Part shown: positions 46,809 through 53,017 of the stretch, piece by piece
Layout of the letters: each line of letters opens with the position of its first letter
Position numbering within the stretch: the stretch's first letter is position 1
NCBI GenBank assembly: GCA_021793405.1
Contig: JAJYSV010000025.1
Span: 1-53,017, forward strand
Source of the DNA: Acidobacteriota bacterium
GTDB taxonomy: Bacteria; Acidobacteriota; Terriglobia; Terriglobales; Acidobacteriaceae
Length of the DNA stretch: 53,017 nucleotides
Direction of reading: 5' to 3'
Notes under the pieces: generated by a model
What the model was told of the DNA's origin: nothing
Database searches by the model: none
The model's input: only the letters and a program-made list of their open reading frames with translations
Made by a program: the position numbers and the translations under genes

Positions 46809-47021
46809 ATGAAATTGTCCATCAATGGCCGCGATCGCGAATTTCCAGAATTGGACTCTGACCCTAGGCTTCGCCATCTCATCGAACTTCTCCAACTGAA
46901 GGCCGACCGCATCGCCATTGAGCGTAATGGCGAGATTGTTCCGCGCTCAAACTGGGCTCAGGTCAGCGTGCAACATGGAGACAAGCTTGAAGTTGTGCAG
47001 TTTGTCGGCGGCGGTCGATAA
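46809..47021 (+). CDS. thiS: ThiS-like sulfur carrier protein
   Basis: This 70-residue ubiquitin-like protein starts MKLSINGRDREFPELDS and continues ADRIAIERNGEIVPRSNW and GDKLEVVQFVGGGR. ThiS accepts sulfur as a C-terminal thiocarboxylate for thiamine thiazole synthesis. Family members normally end in Gly-Gly; this one ends in Gly-Gly-Gly-Arg, so the last residue would have to be removed or the protein may not work as a carrier. No other thiamine gene is adjacent. A ribosome-binding site is not obvious. Confidence 0.8.
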   Translation: MKLSINGRDREFPELDSDPRLRHLIELLQLKADRIAIERNGEIVPRSNWAQVSVQHGDKLEVVQFVGGGR

Positions 47022-47183
47022 CGCCGCGCCTCCTGGGATGGAGCATTCCCGACCGACGTCCTGTTGGGCGGCGTTGCGGGATGGCTTGTCGGGTTAACCC
47101 AGGTGTGGAACAAATTGACTCTATCCCCTGCTTGGCGTATCGTTTTTTCGGAAGTAACAATTCTTCCGCGCACGGAGTAAGCC

Positions 47184-47873
47184 ATGATCGTTCTATCCCG
47201 TTTGATCAGTCGTGTGTCGCCAATCCTCGCCGCTCTTTGCATCATCGCTCTTTCTACGGGCACAATTGCGGCTCAGAGCCCGGCACTTCAACCTGGTCCC
47301 ACGTGGTCGCAGGAGGACACCCTCCGCATCGCCAGGGAAGTGCAGAAAAAGCTTGGCAGCCTCCCCAATTACAGCGTCTTCGACTGGATTACCTTCGGTT
47401 TTCACGGCAAATCCGTTGTCCTGAAGGGCTATGCATCGCTTCCCACCCTCAAACGCGACGCCGCCAAAGTCCTCCAAGGTATTCCTGGAGTCAAATCGGT
47501 CGACAATCAGATCCAAGTCCTGCCCGTGTCACCCATGGACGATCGCATCCGCGTGGGCGTCTACAACCGCATCTACACCCAGCCCTCATTACGTAAATAC
47601 AACGCCAACCAAGGTACTGTGGGGCAGGCTATTGGGCCTGGTCTGAGCATCGCCCGGATGGCTGGCGGCATCACGTACGATCCACCTATAGGCTTCCATG
47701 CCATCCACATTATCGTGAATAACGGTAATGTCATCCTCTACGGCGTTGTTCTCAATGAGAGCGACAGAGCGTTCGCTGGGATGCAGGCCAACTCCACACC
47801 CGGCGTCTTCAGCGTCGATAACGATCTTATAGTGGAGGGATCTACCGCCAAACCAGCAACAAAAACAAAGTAA
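47184..47873 (+). CDS. Secreted BON-domain protein
   Basis: This 229-residue protein has a signal peptide (residues 1-30, ending TIAAQ) and two BON-like domains. The first runs about residues 46-112 (LRIAREVQKKLGSLPNYSVF, VLKGYASLPTLKRDAAKVLQGIPGVKSVDNQI). The second runs about 115-218 (DRIRVGVYNRIYTQPSLRKY, then IHIIVNNGNVILYGVVLNESD and VFSVDNDLIVEG), interrupted by a Gly/Ile-rich loop. BON domains bind membranes or associate with envelope complexes. A GGAGTAA ribosome-binding site precedes the ATG, and a strong hairpin follows the stop codon. Confidence 0.87.
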   Translation: MIVLSRLISRVSPILAALCIIALSTGTIAAQSPALQPGPTWSQEDTLRIAREVQKKLGSLPNYSVFDWITFGFHGKSVVLKGYASLPTLKRDAAKVLQGIPGVKSVDNQIQVLPVSPMDDRIRVGVYNRIYTQPSLRKYNANQGTVGQAIGPGLSIARMAGGITYDPPIGFHAIHIIVNNGNVILYGVVLNESDRAFAGMQANSTPGVFSVDNDLIVEGSTAKPATKTK

Positions 47874-47878
47874 GTTCA

Positions 47879-47917
47879 CCTACGAGGCACCGGTGCACAA
47901 CTCCGGTGCCTCGTAGG
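47879..47917 (+). terminator. Intrinsic terminator-like hairpin after the BON gene
   Basis: A perfect 15-bp stem (CCTACGAGGCACCGG at 47879-47893 with its complement at 47903-47917) encloses a 9-nt loop and is followed by ATATTTTGG. It starts five bases after the stop codon of the BON-domain gene. The U-tract is short but the stem is very stable. Confidence 0.8.
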
Positions 47918-47996
47918 ATATTTTGGATATAGAACACTGTTGCGCGGCGACGACTCTCATACAGAATTTTTCCTCACGTTTTTCTCACATCAACAG

Positions 47997-48173
47997 ATGA
48001 CACGATGTAAAGTGTCCTTTACTGTAGCCGAGTTCGGTGAGCGGATTGGCGTTTCATGCCAGACGGTCTATGCCGTTGAGATTGTCAAATACGATCCCAG
48101 TTTGCCGCTCCCAATTCGGATTGCGAAAACATTCGGCCGACGGATTGAGGGTATGTTTGATCCGGCAGGCTAG
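47997..48173 (+). CDS. Degenerate XRE-type HTH regulator
   Basis: This 58-residue reading frame keeps the second half of a small XRE-family regulator: GVSCQTVYAVEIVKYDPSLPLPIRIAKTFGRRIEGMFDP. Typical relatives read GVSRQTVxAIExGKYDPSLPLAFxIAxxFGxxIExIF. Here the recognition-helix Arg is Cys, the conserved Gly of EKGKY is Val, and the N-terminal first helix is shortened (MTRCKVSFTVAEFGERI). No ribosome-binding site is visible. It is probably a decaying gene; a functional minimal regulator cannot be excluded. Confidence 0.5.
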   Translation: MTRCKVSFTVAEFGERIGVSCQTVYAVEIVKYDPSLPLPIRIAKTFGRRIEGMFDPAG

Positions 48174-48198
48174 CCCACGCGGGAGTTACTGCGCCCAG

Positions 48199-48954
48199 CT
48201 ATTGTGCCAGCAGCAGCAAGCCGAATAAGAATAGCCAGAGGACACCCATGACATGCCAGTACCAGGCGGCCATGTCGACGATGATCTGGCGGATTTCCAT
48301 GCGTCGGGATGACCATAAGGCAGCCAGCGCGACCAGCAGGGCAGCCGCGCCAAGAATCAGGTGCAGGGTGTGAGCGCCGGTGATCAGATAGAAAAAGTGG
48401 CTGTTGGGATTGGCGGCAAAGTAGACGCCCTCCATGTAGAGTTGCCGCCACGCGATGCATTGGCCCGCAATAAACAAGCCCCCGAGAACCAGGGTCGCGG
48501 CGAGCCAGGGAAGCGCACGCCGGGAGATAGGACGCCCCAGGCCGAGCCATTCCTCCATTACATCCAGTTCACGGAAGACGCTGCGGCGCGCCATTTCCAT
48601 GGTCCAGCCGCTGAGCAGCAGAATTGCTGTGTTGATCCAGAGAATCGGCGGCAGGGTCAGCGGTCTCCAATCGAGGATATATTCATTGTCCACGCTGATG
48701 TGACCCACATTGCGTTGCGCGTAGAACGCCAAGATAAGGGTGATGAAGAAAATCACATCGCCGGCCAGCGCGAAGCCCAGCCCCATGCGGCAGCGGGTCA
48801 GCAACTCACGCGGACCACGGCGAGGTTGACCCTTTCCCCAATTTTCATCACCACCACCGCCCCCCGTAGGGCGGCGAGGAACGGGCGGGCGGCCGCCGCT
48901 GCCTGGATCTTTTCGTTCAACGTCGATCGGAGCTTGAGTAAAAGTGGCGGGCAT
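48199..48954 (-). CDS. coxC: Heme-copper oxidase subunit III
   Basis: This 251-residue membrane protein carries subunit III features: GFALAGDVIFFITLILAFYAQR, WINTAILLLSGWTMEMARRS, GVYFAANPNSHFFYLITGAHTLHLILG and IVDMAAWYWHVMGVLWLFLF. An N-terminal cytoplasmic extension of about 50 residues is rich in Gly, Pro and Arg. No subunit I or II gene is adjacent, so the rest of the oxidase must be encoded elsewhere. It contributes to a terminal oxidase that would receive electrons from the quinone or cytochrome c pool. Confidence 0.9.
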   Translation of the reverse strand: MPATFTQAPIDVERKDPGSGGRPPVPRRPTGGGGGDENWGKGQPRRGPRELLTRCRMGLGFALAGDVIFFITLILAFYAQRNVGHISVDNEYILDWRPLTLPPILWINTAILLLSGWTMEMARRSVFRELDVMEEWLGLGRPISRRALPWLAATLVLGGLFIAGQCIAWRQLYMEGVYFAANPNSHFFYLITGAHTLHLILGAAALLVALAALWSSRRMEIRQIIVDMAAWYWHVMGVLWLFLFGLLLLAQ

Positions 48955-49168
48955 GGCTGTTCACTTCCGCGAATATAGCCAGTCTACTCTTGATTGGATG
49001 CTGCTTCGAAGGAAAAACTTCGAATGATTGGGTGTATAAATTGTTGCCCGGAGCAAGCTAACCTGCAAAGGTCGGTATGGTATGGAAAAAAGTCAGCGCG
49101 GCATCCAAGTCGATGAAGTTTGACCGTGAGGAAACTGTCCGACCTGCCACTCGCCACAAATTACCGCA

Positions 49169-49879
49169 TTATTCGCGGTCAGCCGCGGTTGTCTGGGCCG
49201 GGTGTTTGTGCGCCTCTGAAGCGCCGCTGCGTGCCTGGCGCGAATACTCTTCGACCATCTGCGCAAAGTAGCGATGCACGCGCCGATCCGGATGTTCATC
49301 CTCATTATCGGATATATGTTCATCGCCATTTTTCGACATACCGTAGGCGTGGGAGAGTTCCGGATGAAATGTCGCTGCCAGAATATTCATCTGGCGCACC
49401 AGAACCGGCGAGCCTTCGCGCTGTGCCAGAACCTCCACACTGTTGCCCAGCTCGACAATACGCGGGGCGCGGATGAAGACCATTTCCAGCGGACCGCCAG
49501 GGAGAGAAGTCGGCCCGGTCAAAATTTCGCTGTCAATCTGTCGGCCGTAGGCATTGCGTTCCACGGTCGCGTCGAGCACGCCCAAGCTTTGCTGATTCGG
49601 ACGCGTGACCCGCTTCGCCAAAAGAATGCATCCGGCGCAGGTGCCAAAGGTGGGCCGGGTGCGGACGAATTGTTGCAGCGGAAGGAAGAGTTCTTCGCGC
49701 TCCAGCAGTTTCAGAAACGTGGTGGATTCGCCGCCGGGGATGATCAATCCCTCGACCTGTTCTAAATCCTTGGCGGTGCGCACCATTTTGGGCTGTGCGT
49801 TCACCTGTTCCAGTGCGCGCGCGTGCGATTCGTAATCCCCTTGCAGGGCCAGCACGCCGATGACAGGAAAACGCTGCAT
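49169..49879 (-). CDS. pdxT: Pyridoxal 5'-phosphate synthase glutaminase subunit PdxT
   Basis: This 236-residue class I glutaminase releases ammonia for PdxS. The nucleophile is C81 in TFGTCAGCILLA, and the catalytic His172 and Glu174 are in ATFHPEL. GVLALQGDYESH at the start and IPGGESTTF are family signatures. After HPEL, about 22 extra residues rich in Asp, Glu and His (SHAYGMSKNGDEHISDNEDE) precede the normal RVHRYFAQMV, and the C-terminus is also extended by about 25 polar residues. It lies 54 bp downstream of pdxS. Confidence 0.94.
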   Translation of the reverse strand: MQRFPVIGVLALQGDYESHARALEQVNAQPKMVRTAKDLEQVEGLIIPGGESTTFLKLLEREELFLPLQQFVRTRPTFGTCAGCILLAKRVTRPNQQSLGVLDATVERNAYGRQIDSEILTGPTSLPGGPLEMVFIRAPRIVELGNSVEVLAQREGSPVLVRQMNILAATFHPELSHAYGMSKNGDEHISDNEDEHPDRRVHRYFAQMVEEYSRQARSGASEAHKHPAQTTAADRE

Positions 49880-49933
49880 GAGGAACTCTCGATGATTTTG
49901 TTGGCTACGAGCGGCCAGAACTGCGACGATCGA

Positions 49934-50887
49934 TTACCAGCCGCGCGTCTGCATCATGGAGGCGGCATCCATCGCAGCCACGGCCAGGCCCTTCATGGCT
50001 CCAGTGCATTCCGCGCTGGCTTCGGCCAATACCTTGGGGTCGTCGAAGAACGTGGTGGCGCGGACGATGGCGCGGGCGCGTCCGGTTGCTTCCTCAATAC
50101 TAGCCAGAGTGGTGGAGTCGCGCATAAAAATGCCGGAGCCGACAAACACTGCCTCTGCGCCTAACTGGCGAACCAGAGCGGCATCGGCAGGAGTGGCGAT
50201 GCCGCCGGCGGAGAAGTTGGGCACTGGAAGTTTGCCGGTTTGCGCCACCATGCGAATCAATTCATAGGGAGCGCGGTGATCCTTGGCGGCTGCGAAAAGC
50301 TCTTCCTCGCTCATCACAGTTAGCTGACGCATGTCTTTGACGATCTGACGCAGATGCTTGACTGCATGGACGACGTCGCCGGTTCCGGCTTCGCCCTTAG
50401 TTCGAATCATGGCAGCGCCCTCGGCAATGCGACGCAGTGCTTCGCCCAGGTCGCGCGCGCCGCAGACAAAGGGCGTCTTGAAGGCGTGCTTATTCACGTG
50501 ATGGAGTTCGTCGGCTGGAGTCAGGACTTCCGATTCGTCAATAAAGTCGACGCCCAGCTCTTGCAGCACCTGAGCTTCGACAAAATGTCCAATGCGGCAT
50601 TTCGCCATCACAGGGATGGAGACCGCAGCCATAATTTCTTTGATGATTGCCGGGGAAGCCATGCGGGCCACGCCGCCTTCGGCGCGAATCTGCGCCGGAA
50701 CTCGCTCGAGCGCCATTACGGCAACCGCGCCGGCTTTTTCGGCGATCTCTGCCTGCTCGGCGTTGATGACGTCCATGATGACGCCGCCTTTCAACATTTC
50801 CGCCAAGCCCACTTTGAGGCGCAGTCCGTGATTAGTTCCTGAATTGGAGTCGCGATTCGCGCTCCCGTTGCTTTGAAGATTTGTCAT
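49934..50887 (-). CDS. pdxS: Pyridoxal 5'-phosphate synthase subunit PdxS
   Basis: This 317-residue (beta/alpha)8 synthase makes PLP from ribose-5-phosphate, glyceraldehyde-3-phosphate and ammonia. Signatures include [50 protein letters not shown] and [16 protein letters not shown]. An AAGGAG ribosome-binding site lies before the ATG at 50887, which is preferred over the frame start at 50929. The first 20 residues form a Ser/Asn-rich lead. It forms an operon with pdxT. Confidence 0.96.
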   Translation of the reverse strand: MTNLQSNGSANRDSNSGTNHGLRLKVGLAEMLKGGVIMDVINAEQAEIAEKAGAVAVMALERVPAQIRAEGGVARMASPAIIKEIMAAVSIPVMAKCRIGHFVEAQVLQELGVDFIDESEVLTPADELHHVNKHAFKTPFVCGARDLGEALRRIAEGAAMIRTKGEAGTGDVVHAVKHLRQIVKDMRQLTVMSEEELFAAAKDHRAPYELIRMVAQTGKLPVPNFSAGGIATPADAALVRQLGAEAVFVGSGIFMRDSTTLASIEEATGRARAIVRATTFFDDPKVLAEASAECTGAMKGLAVAAMDAASMMQTRGW

Positions 50888-50934
50888 GGTGCTGCTCCTT
50901 GCCAATACGAATCTCTCGTGGAAATACAAGTTTA

Positions 50935-51465
50935 TCAGCTTCGCCCGCTCTGACCATTGGGAGTACCAAGCCGTTGCCCGTACTTGCGATACATCTCCGC
51001 TGGTTCGACGGCGACAAACATGCCTTCGCTACGGGCGAGGACTGTCCCATCGAGCGCGCGGATTTCTCCGGCATGAAAATGCTTGCGGCCATCCACTTTT
51101 ATCGGCCAGCCCACGGCATACAGCTTGGTTGCCAGCGGAACGGGCTGGAGATAGTCAATGGACATGTTGCGGGTGAGCGCGACCACCCCCTTGTGGCGAT
51201 TCACCTTACCCATGGCCTCATCGAGAATTGTGGCGATGACGCCGCCATGGACATGGCCCGGCGGACCCTCAAAGCGACGCGGGACACGAAATTCGCACTC
51301 TACACCGGCGTTGTGCGGTGTTTCCTGGAAGCGCAGATGCAGTCCGTACCTGTTCTCCGGCGCGCAACCGAAGCAATGGTGCGTGACTCCGAACATGGTA
51401 CTACCGAGGGTATGGCCGACGCCGGGAACACGTGTGCGTTTTGGGGCGTGCTGAGGAGTCTTCAA
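50935..51465 (-). CDS. PaaI/YbgC-type hotdog-fold thioesterase
   Basis: This 176-residue protein has hotdog-fold motifs: [38 protein letters not shown] (the usual catalytic HGG and downstream acid) and [16 protein letters not shown]. It probably hydrolyses an acyl-CoA or similar thioester; the substrate is unknown. It lies 47 bp upstream of pdxS and may be on the same transcript. Confidence 0.85.
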   Translation of the reverse strand: MKTPQHAPKRTRVPGVGHTLGSTMFGVTHHCFGCAPENRYGLHLRFQETPHNAGVECEFRVPRRFEGPPGHVHGGVIATILDEAMGKVNRHKGVVALTRNMSIDYLQPVPLATKLYAVGWPIKVDGRKHFHAGEIRALDGTVLARSEGMFVAVEPAEMYRKYGQRLGTPNGQSGRS

Positions 51466-51480
51466 ATGGCTTCCATTCTT

Positions 51481-52134
51481 TTAAGGGGAACTCAATGGTT
51501 GTTGCGCGATCAACTCCGCAACACCTTTTTTCGCGACTGTTTCGTTGTAATGCAGAATCCTCATGCCGCGGTAGACTTCCAGCAATTCTTGTGAGCGCAG
51601 GAGATGTTCAGGATTGCGTGGTCCGCGCGGATTGCCGAGCCGCTCATTGTCTTCGGTGTAGGTGCGGTAGAGCAAAATGCCGCCGTGGATGAGAATCTTC
51701 GGGAGCCAAGGCAGTACAGCGCGATCCAGAAAAAATGAGACCAGCACAAATCCGAAGCGGCGTTCACGCTGGGCAGATTGAGTAACGACATCGAGTGCTG
51801 TGCCCTGCACGATTTCTAGAGGAAGACTGTTCGCTGCCGCCTTTTCTTTCGCGATCTCCAAGGCAGGCTCGGACCAGTCCGCCAAGGTCATGCGCCAACC
51901 TTGCTGCATCAGCCAGATAGCGTGATGACCCGCGCCTCCGGCCAGGTCGAGTCCAGTGTGAGCGTCCGGCGCATCACTCTCGAGCAGAAGCGGCTCCAGG
52001 TAATTCTTGTGCGTTTCCATGACGAACGGGTCGGGTTCGCGAAAGCCAAATTCTCCTGCAAGATAGCGCTGATTCCAGTGTTGCTGATCGCTGCCCGCCA
52101 TCTCTTTCAGTCTATCTGGGATCGGGTGCCCCAT
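51481..52134 (-). CDS. Class I SAM-dependent methyltransferase
   Basis: This 217-residue protein has the SAM-binding motif LDLAGGAGHHAIWLMQQGW and a post-I acidic position (LADWSEPALEIAKEKA). The sequence WNQRYLAGEFGFREPDP resembles the thiopurine or tellurite-resistance methyltransferase type. The substrate is unknown. Its first ATG overlaps the stop of the upstream gene by one base (TAATG). A second ATG 11 codons downstream is possible. Confidence 0.85.
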   Translation of the reverse strand: MGHPIPDRLKEMAGSDQQHWNQRYLAGEFGFREPDPFVMETHKNYLEPLLLESDAPDAHTGLDLAGGAGHHAIWLMQQGWRMTLADWSEPALEIAKEKAAANSLPLEIVQGTALDVVTQSAQRERRFGFVLVSFFLDRAVLPWLPKILIHGGILLYRTYTEDNERLGNPRGPRNPEHLLRSQELLEVYRGMRILHYNETVAKKGVAELIAQQPLSSP

Positions 52135-52874
52135 TAAGGCCGCTCGTCTGGATGAAGCACGAAGCGCAGGAACTGTACGCCCATAGTGGTGATCGTCTCA
52201 CCCGTCGGAAAGGGCAGGGTCAACGCAGGAAGCTTGGAGAATCCGCGGCTTCTGAGATCACTCAAAATGTACTCTGTTAATGCACCTTGACCCTTCAGTT
52301 CCGGAACCAGCAACTCAATTGCGGCACCGTAGTTCCTCGCATTTATGGGGACACGGTTTTGATCCCAAAGAGTGCCAGCCATCTGGCTTGGCCCGCGCCA
52401 GAGAACATCCAAAACGCGGACATGGGATGCCGTAAAGGCATCCACGATATTCAAGAAAATCTGTTGGGTGTCCTCATCAGGCCCCTGTCCCAGAGCAACG
52501 TTAAGCAAGGCATTACGAAGTATCTTACGCTTCTCTTCCTTGTGCGTGCCAGCTGCAATCCGCGTGGCCTGGATCGTGGCCGATACGAATGCTTCATTTT
52601 GAGCAAGGTCTTCGATTTTGAAGTTGTCTAACTTTTTCTTCACCTCTTCCACTACATCCGCCAACTCTTTGAACCACTCATCTCTGCGTCGGCTTACGCT
52701 AGGTGCCAATATCAGCGAAAGAAGCTCATCAATCGAGCCACCCGCAACTGGAATCAAGGAGACAAGGCCACGAGTAGCCGCGTGGACCACGTCCGCGTCG
52801 CTGGGCTGCGGATACCGCTCGGACATGGAAGAGAACAGCTTGATAGGTTCCTCTGACATAGACACCGCCGACAT
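52134..52874 (-). CDS. Unknown 246-residue protein
   Basis: No family was recognised. The N-terminal region holds GLVSLIPVAGGSIDELLSLI, an amphipathic or weakly hydrophobic helix, then a charged helical stretch (VSRRRDEWFKELADVVEEVK). The middle part (EEKRKILRNALLNVALGQGP) and later sequence look soluble. The gene is coupled to the methyltransferase by a one-base overlap. Helical proteins with the LIPVAGG motif occur next to defence or signalling genes in some bacteria, but nothing here supports such a role. Confidence 0.7.
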   Translation of the reverse strand: MSAVSMSEEPIKLFSSMSERYPQPSDADVVHAATRGLVSLIPVAGGSIDELLSLILAPSVSRRRDEWFKELADVVEEVKKKLDNFKIEDLAQNEAFVSATIQATRIAAGTHKEEKRKILRNALLNVALGQGPDEDTQQIFLNIVDAFTASHVRVLDVLWRGPSQMAGTLWDQNRVPINARNYGAAIELLVPELKGQGALTEYILSDLRSRGFSKLPALTLPFPTGETITTMGVQFLRFVLHPDERP

Positions 52875-53017
52875 AGTTTCATCTTATGTTCGCCGGGTGG
52901 CCCTCGATAAGGACGAAGGCTTTGTCAAGGCGCAAATAACCCGGGCGGTGCGGCTGCATCGCTTGTCTTTCCAGAGGGGTTGAGGACCAGAGTTCTGGTA
53001 GATTCACGCTGCATCAC

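Overview
The window looks like a chromosomal segment of an Acidobacteriota bacterium, probably class Terriglobia. This is inferred from gene content and not from a marker gene. The supporting features are a high-affinity group 1h (group 5) NiFe hydrogenase operon, a TonB-dependent receptor with a carboxypeptidase-regulatory-like N-terminus, a DUF2934 protein, an AmgK-RapZ_C fusion next to a MurU-like gene, a futalosine-pathway menaquinone gene, and moderately high GC with Gram-negative secretion signals. There is no ribosomal RNA operon, CRISPR array, transposase or integrase in the window.

Positions 1-10745, all on the minus strand, hold mqnD, a membrane protein built on 33-bp tandem repeats, a secreted GH92 glycosidase, a Tat-exported TIM-barrel sugar epimerase, a phytoene-dehydrogenase-like flavoprotein, a TonB-dependent receptor and a DUF2934 protein. 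Positions 11114-18045 form one compact minus-strand operon for a hydrogenase that would take up trace H2: small subunit, large subunit, NifU-like scaffold, a 52-residue proline-rich peptide, DUF5947, DUF6084, a 434-residue accessory protein, the endopeptidase and a 34-residue membrane peptide. The two short genes fall below usual gene-finding cut-offs. The hyp maturation genes are not here.

Positions 18924-25000 hold peptide deformylase, a periplasmic oxidation module (Tat-signal gluconate-dehydrogenase-type subunit 3, GMC flavoprotein, pentaheme cytochrome, monoheme cytochrome c), a frameshifted L-rhamnose mutarotase, a remnant of a DUF1800 gene and a YVTN beta-propeller protein. Positions 25198-27374 hold the amino-sugar kinase/RapZ_C fusion and its nucleotidyltransferase partner, probably for cell-wall sugar recycling. 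Positions 27447-30941 form a four-gene carbohydrate catabolic operon: zinc-type dehydrogenase, SDR, TIM-barrel isomerase and hexulose-phosphate-synthase-like enzyme.

Positions 30996-31820 hold a tRNA-Ser(UGA) gene whose 3' end is duplicated exactly 733 bp away. The two copies bracket two small divergent genes, which looks like the scar or core of a tRNA-targeted element. Positions 32102-45910 encode respiratory complex I in the order A-C-D-orf-E-F-G-H-J-K-L-M-N. nuoB and nuoI are absent, and an unknown gene is translationally coupled between nuoD and nuoE. The H2-derived, sugar-derived and NADH electrons probably converge on a menaquinone pool; mqnD and a cytochrome oxidase subunit III gene are in the same window.

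Positions 46271-52874 hold an unknown protein, a thiS-like gene, a two-BON-domain secreted protein followed by a strong hairpin, a degenerate HTH gene, heme-copper oxidase subunit III, pdxST (vitamin B6 synthesis), a hotdog thioesterase, a methyltransferase and an unknown protein.
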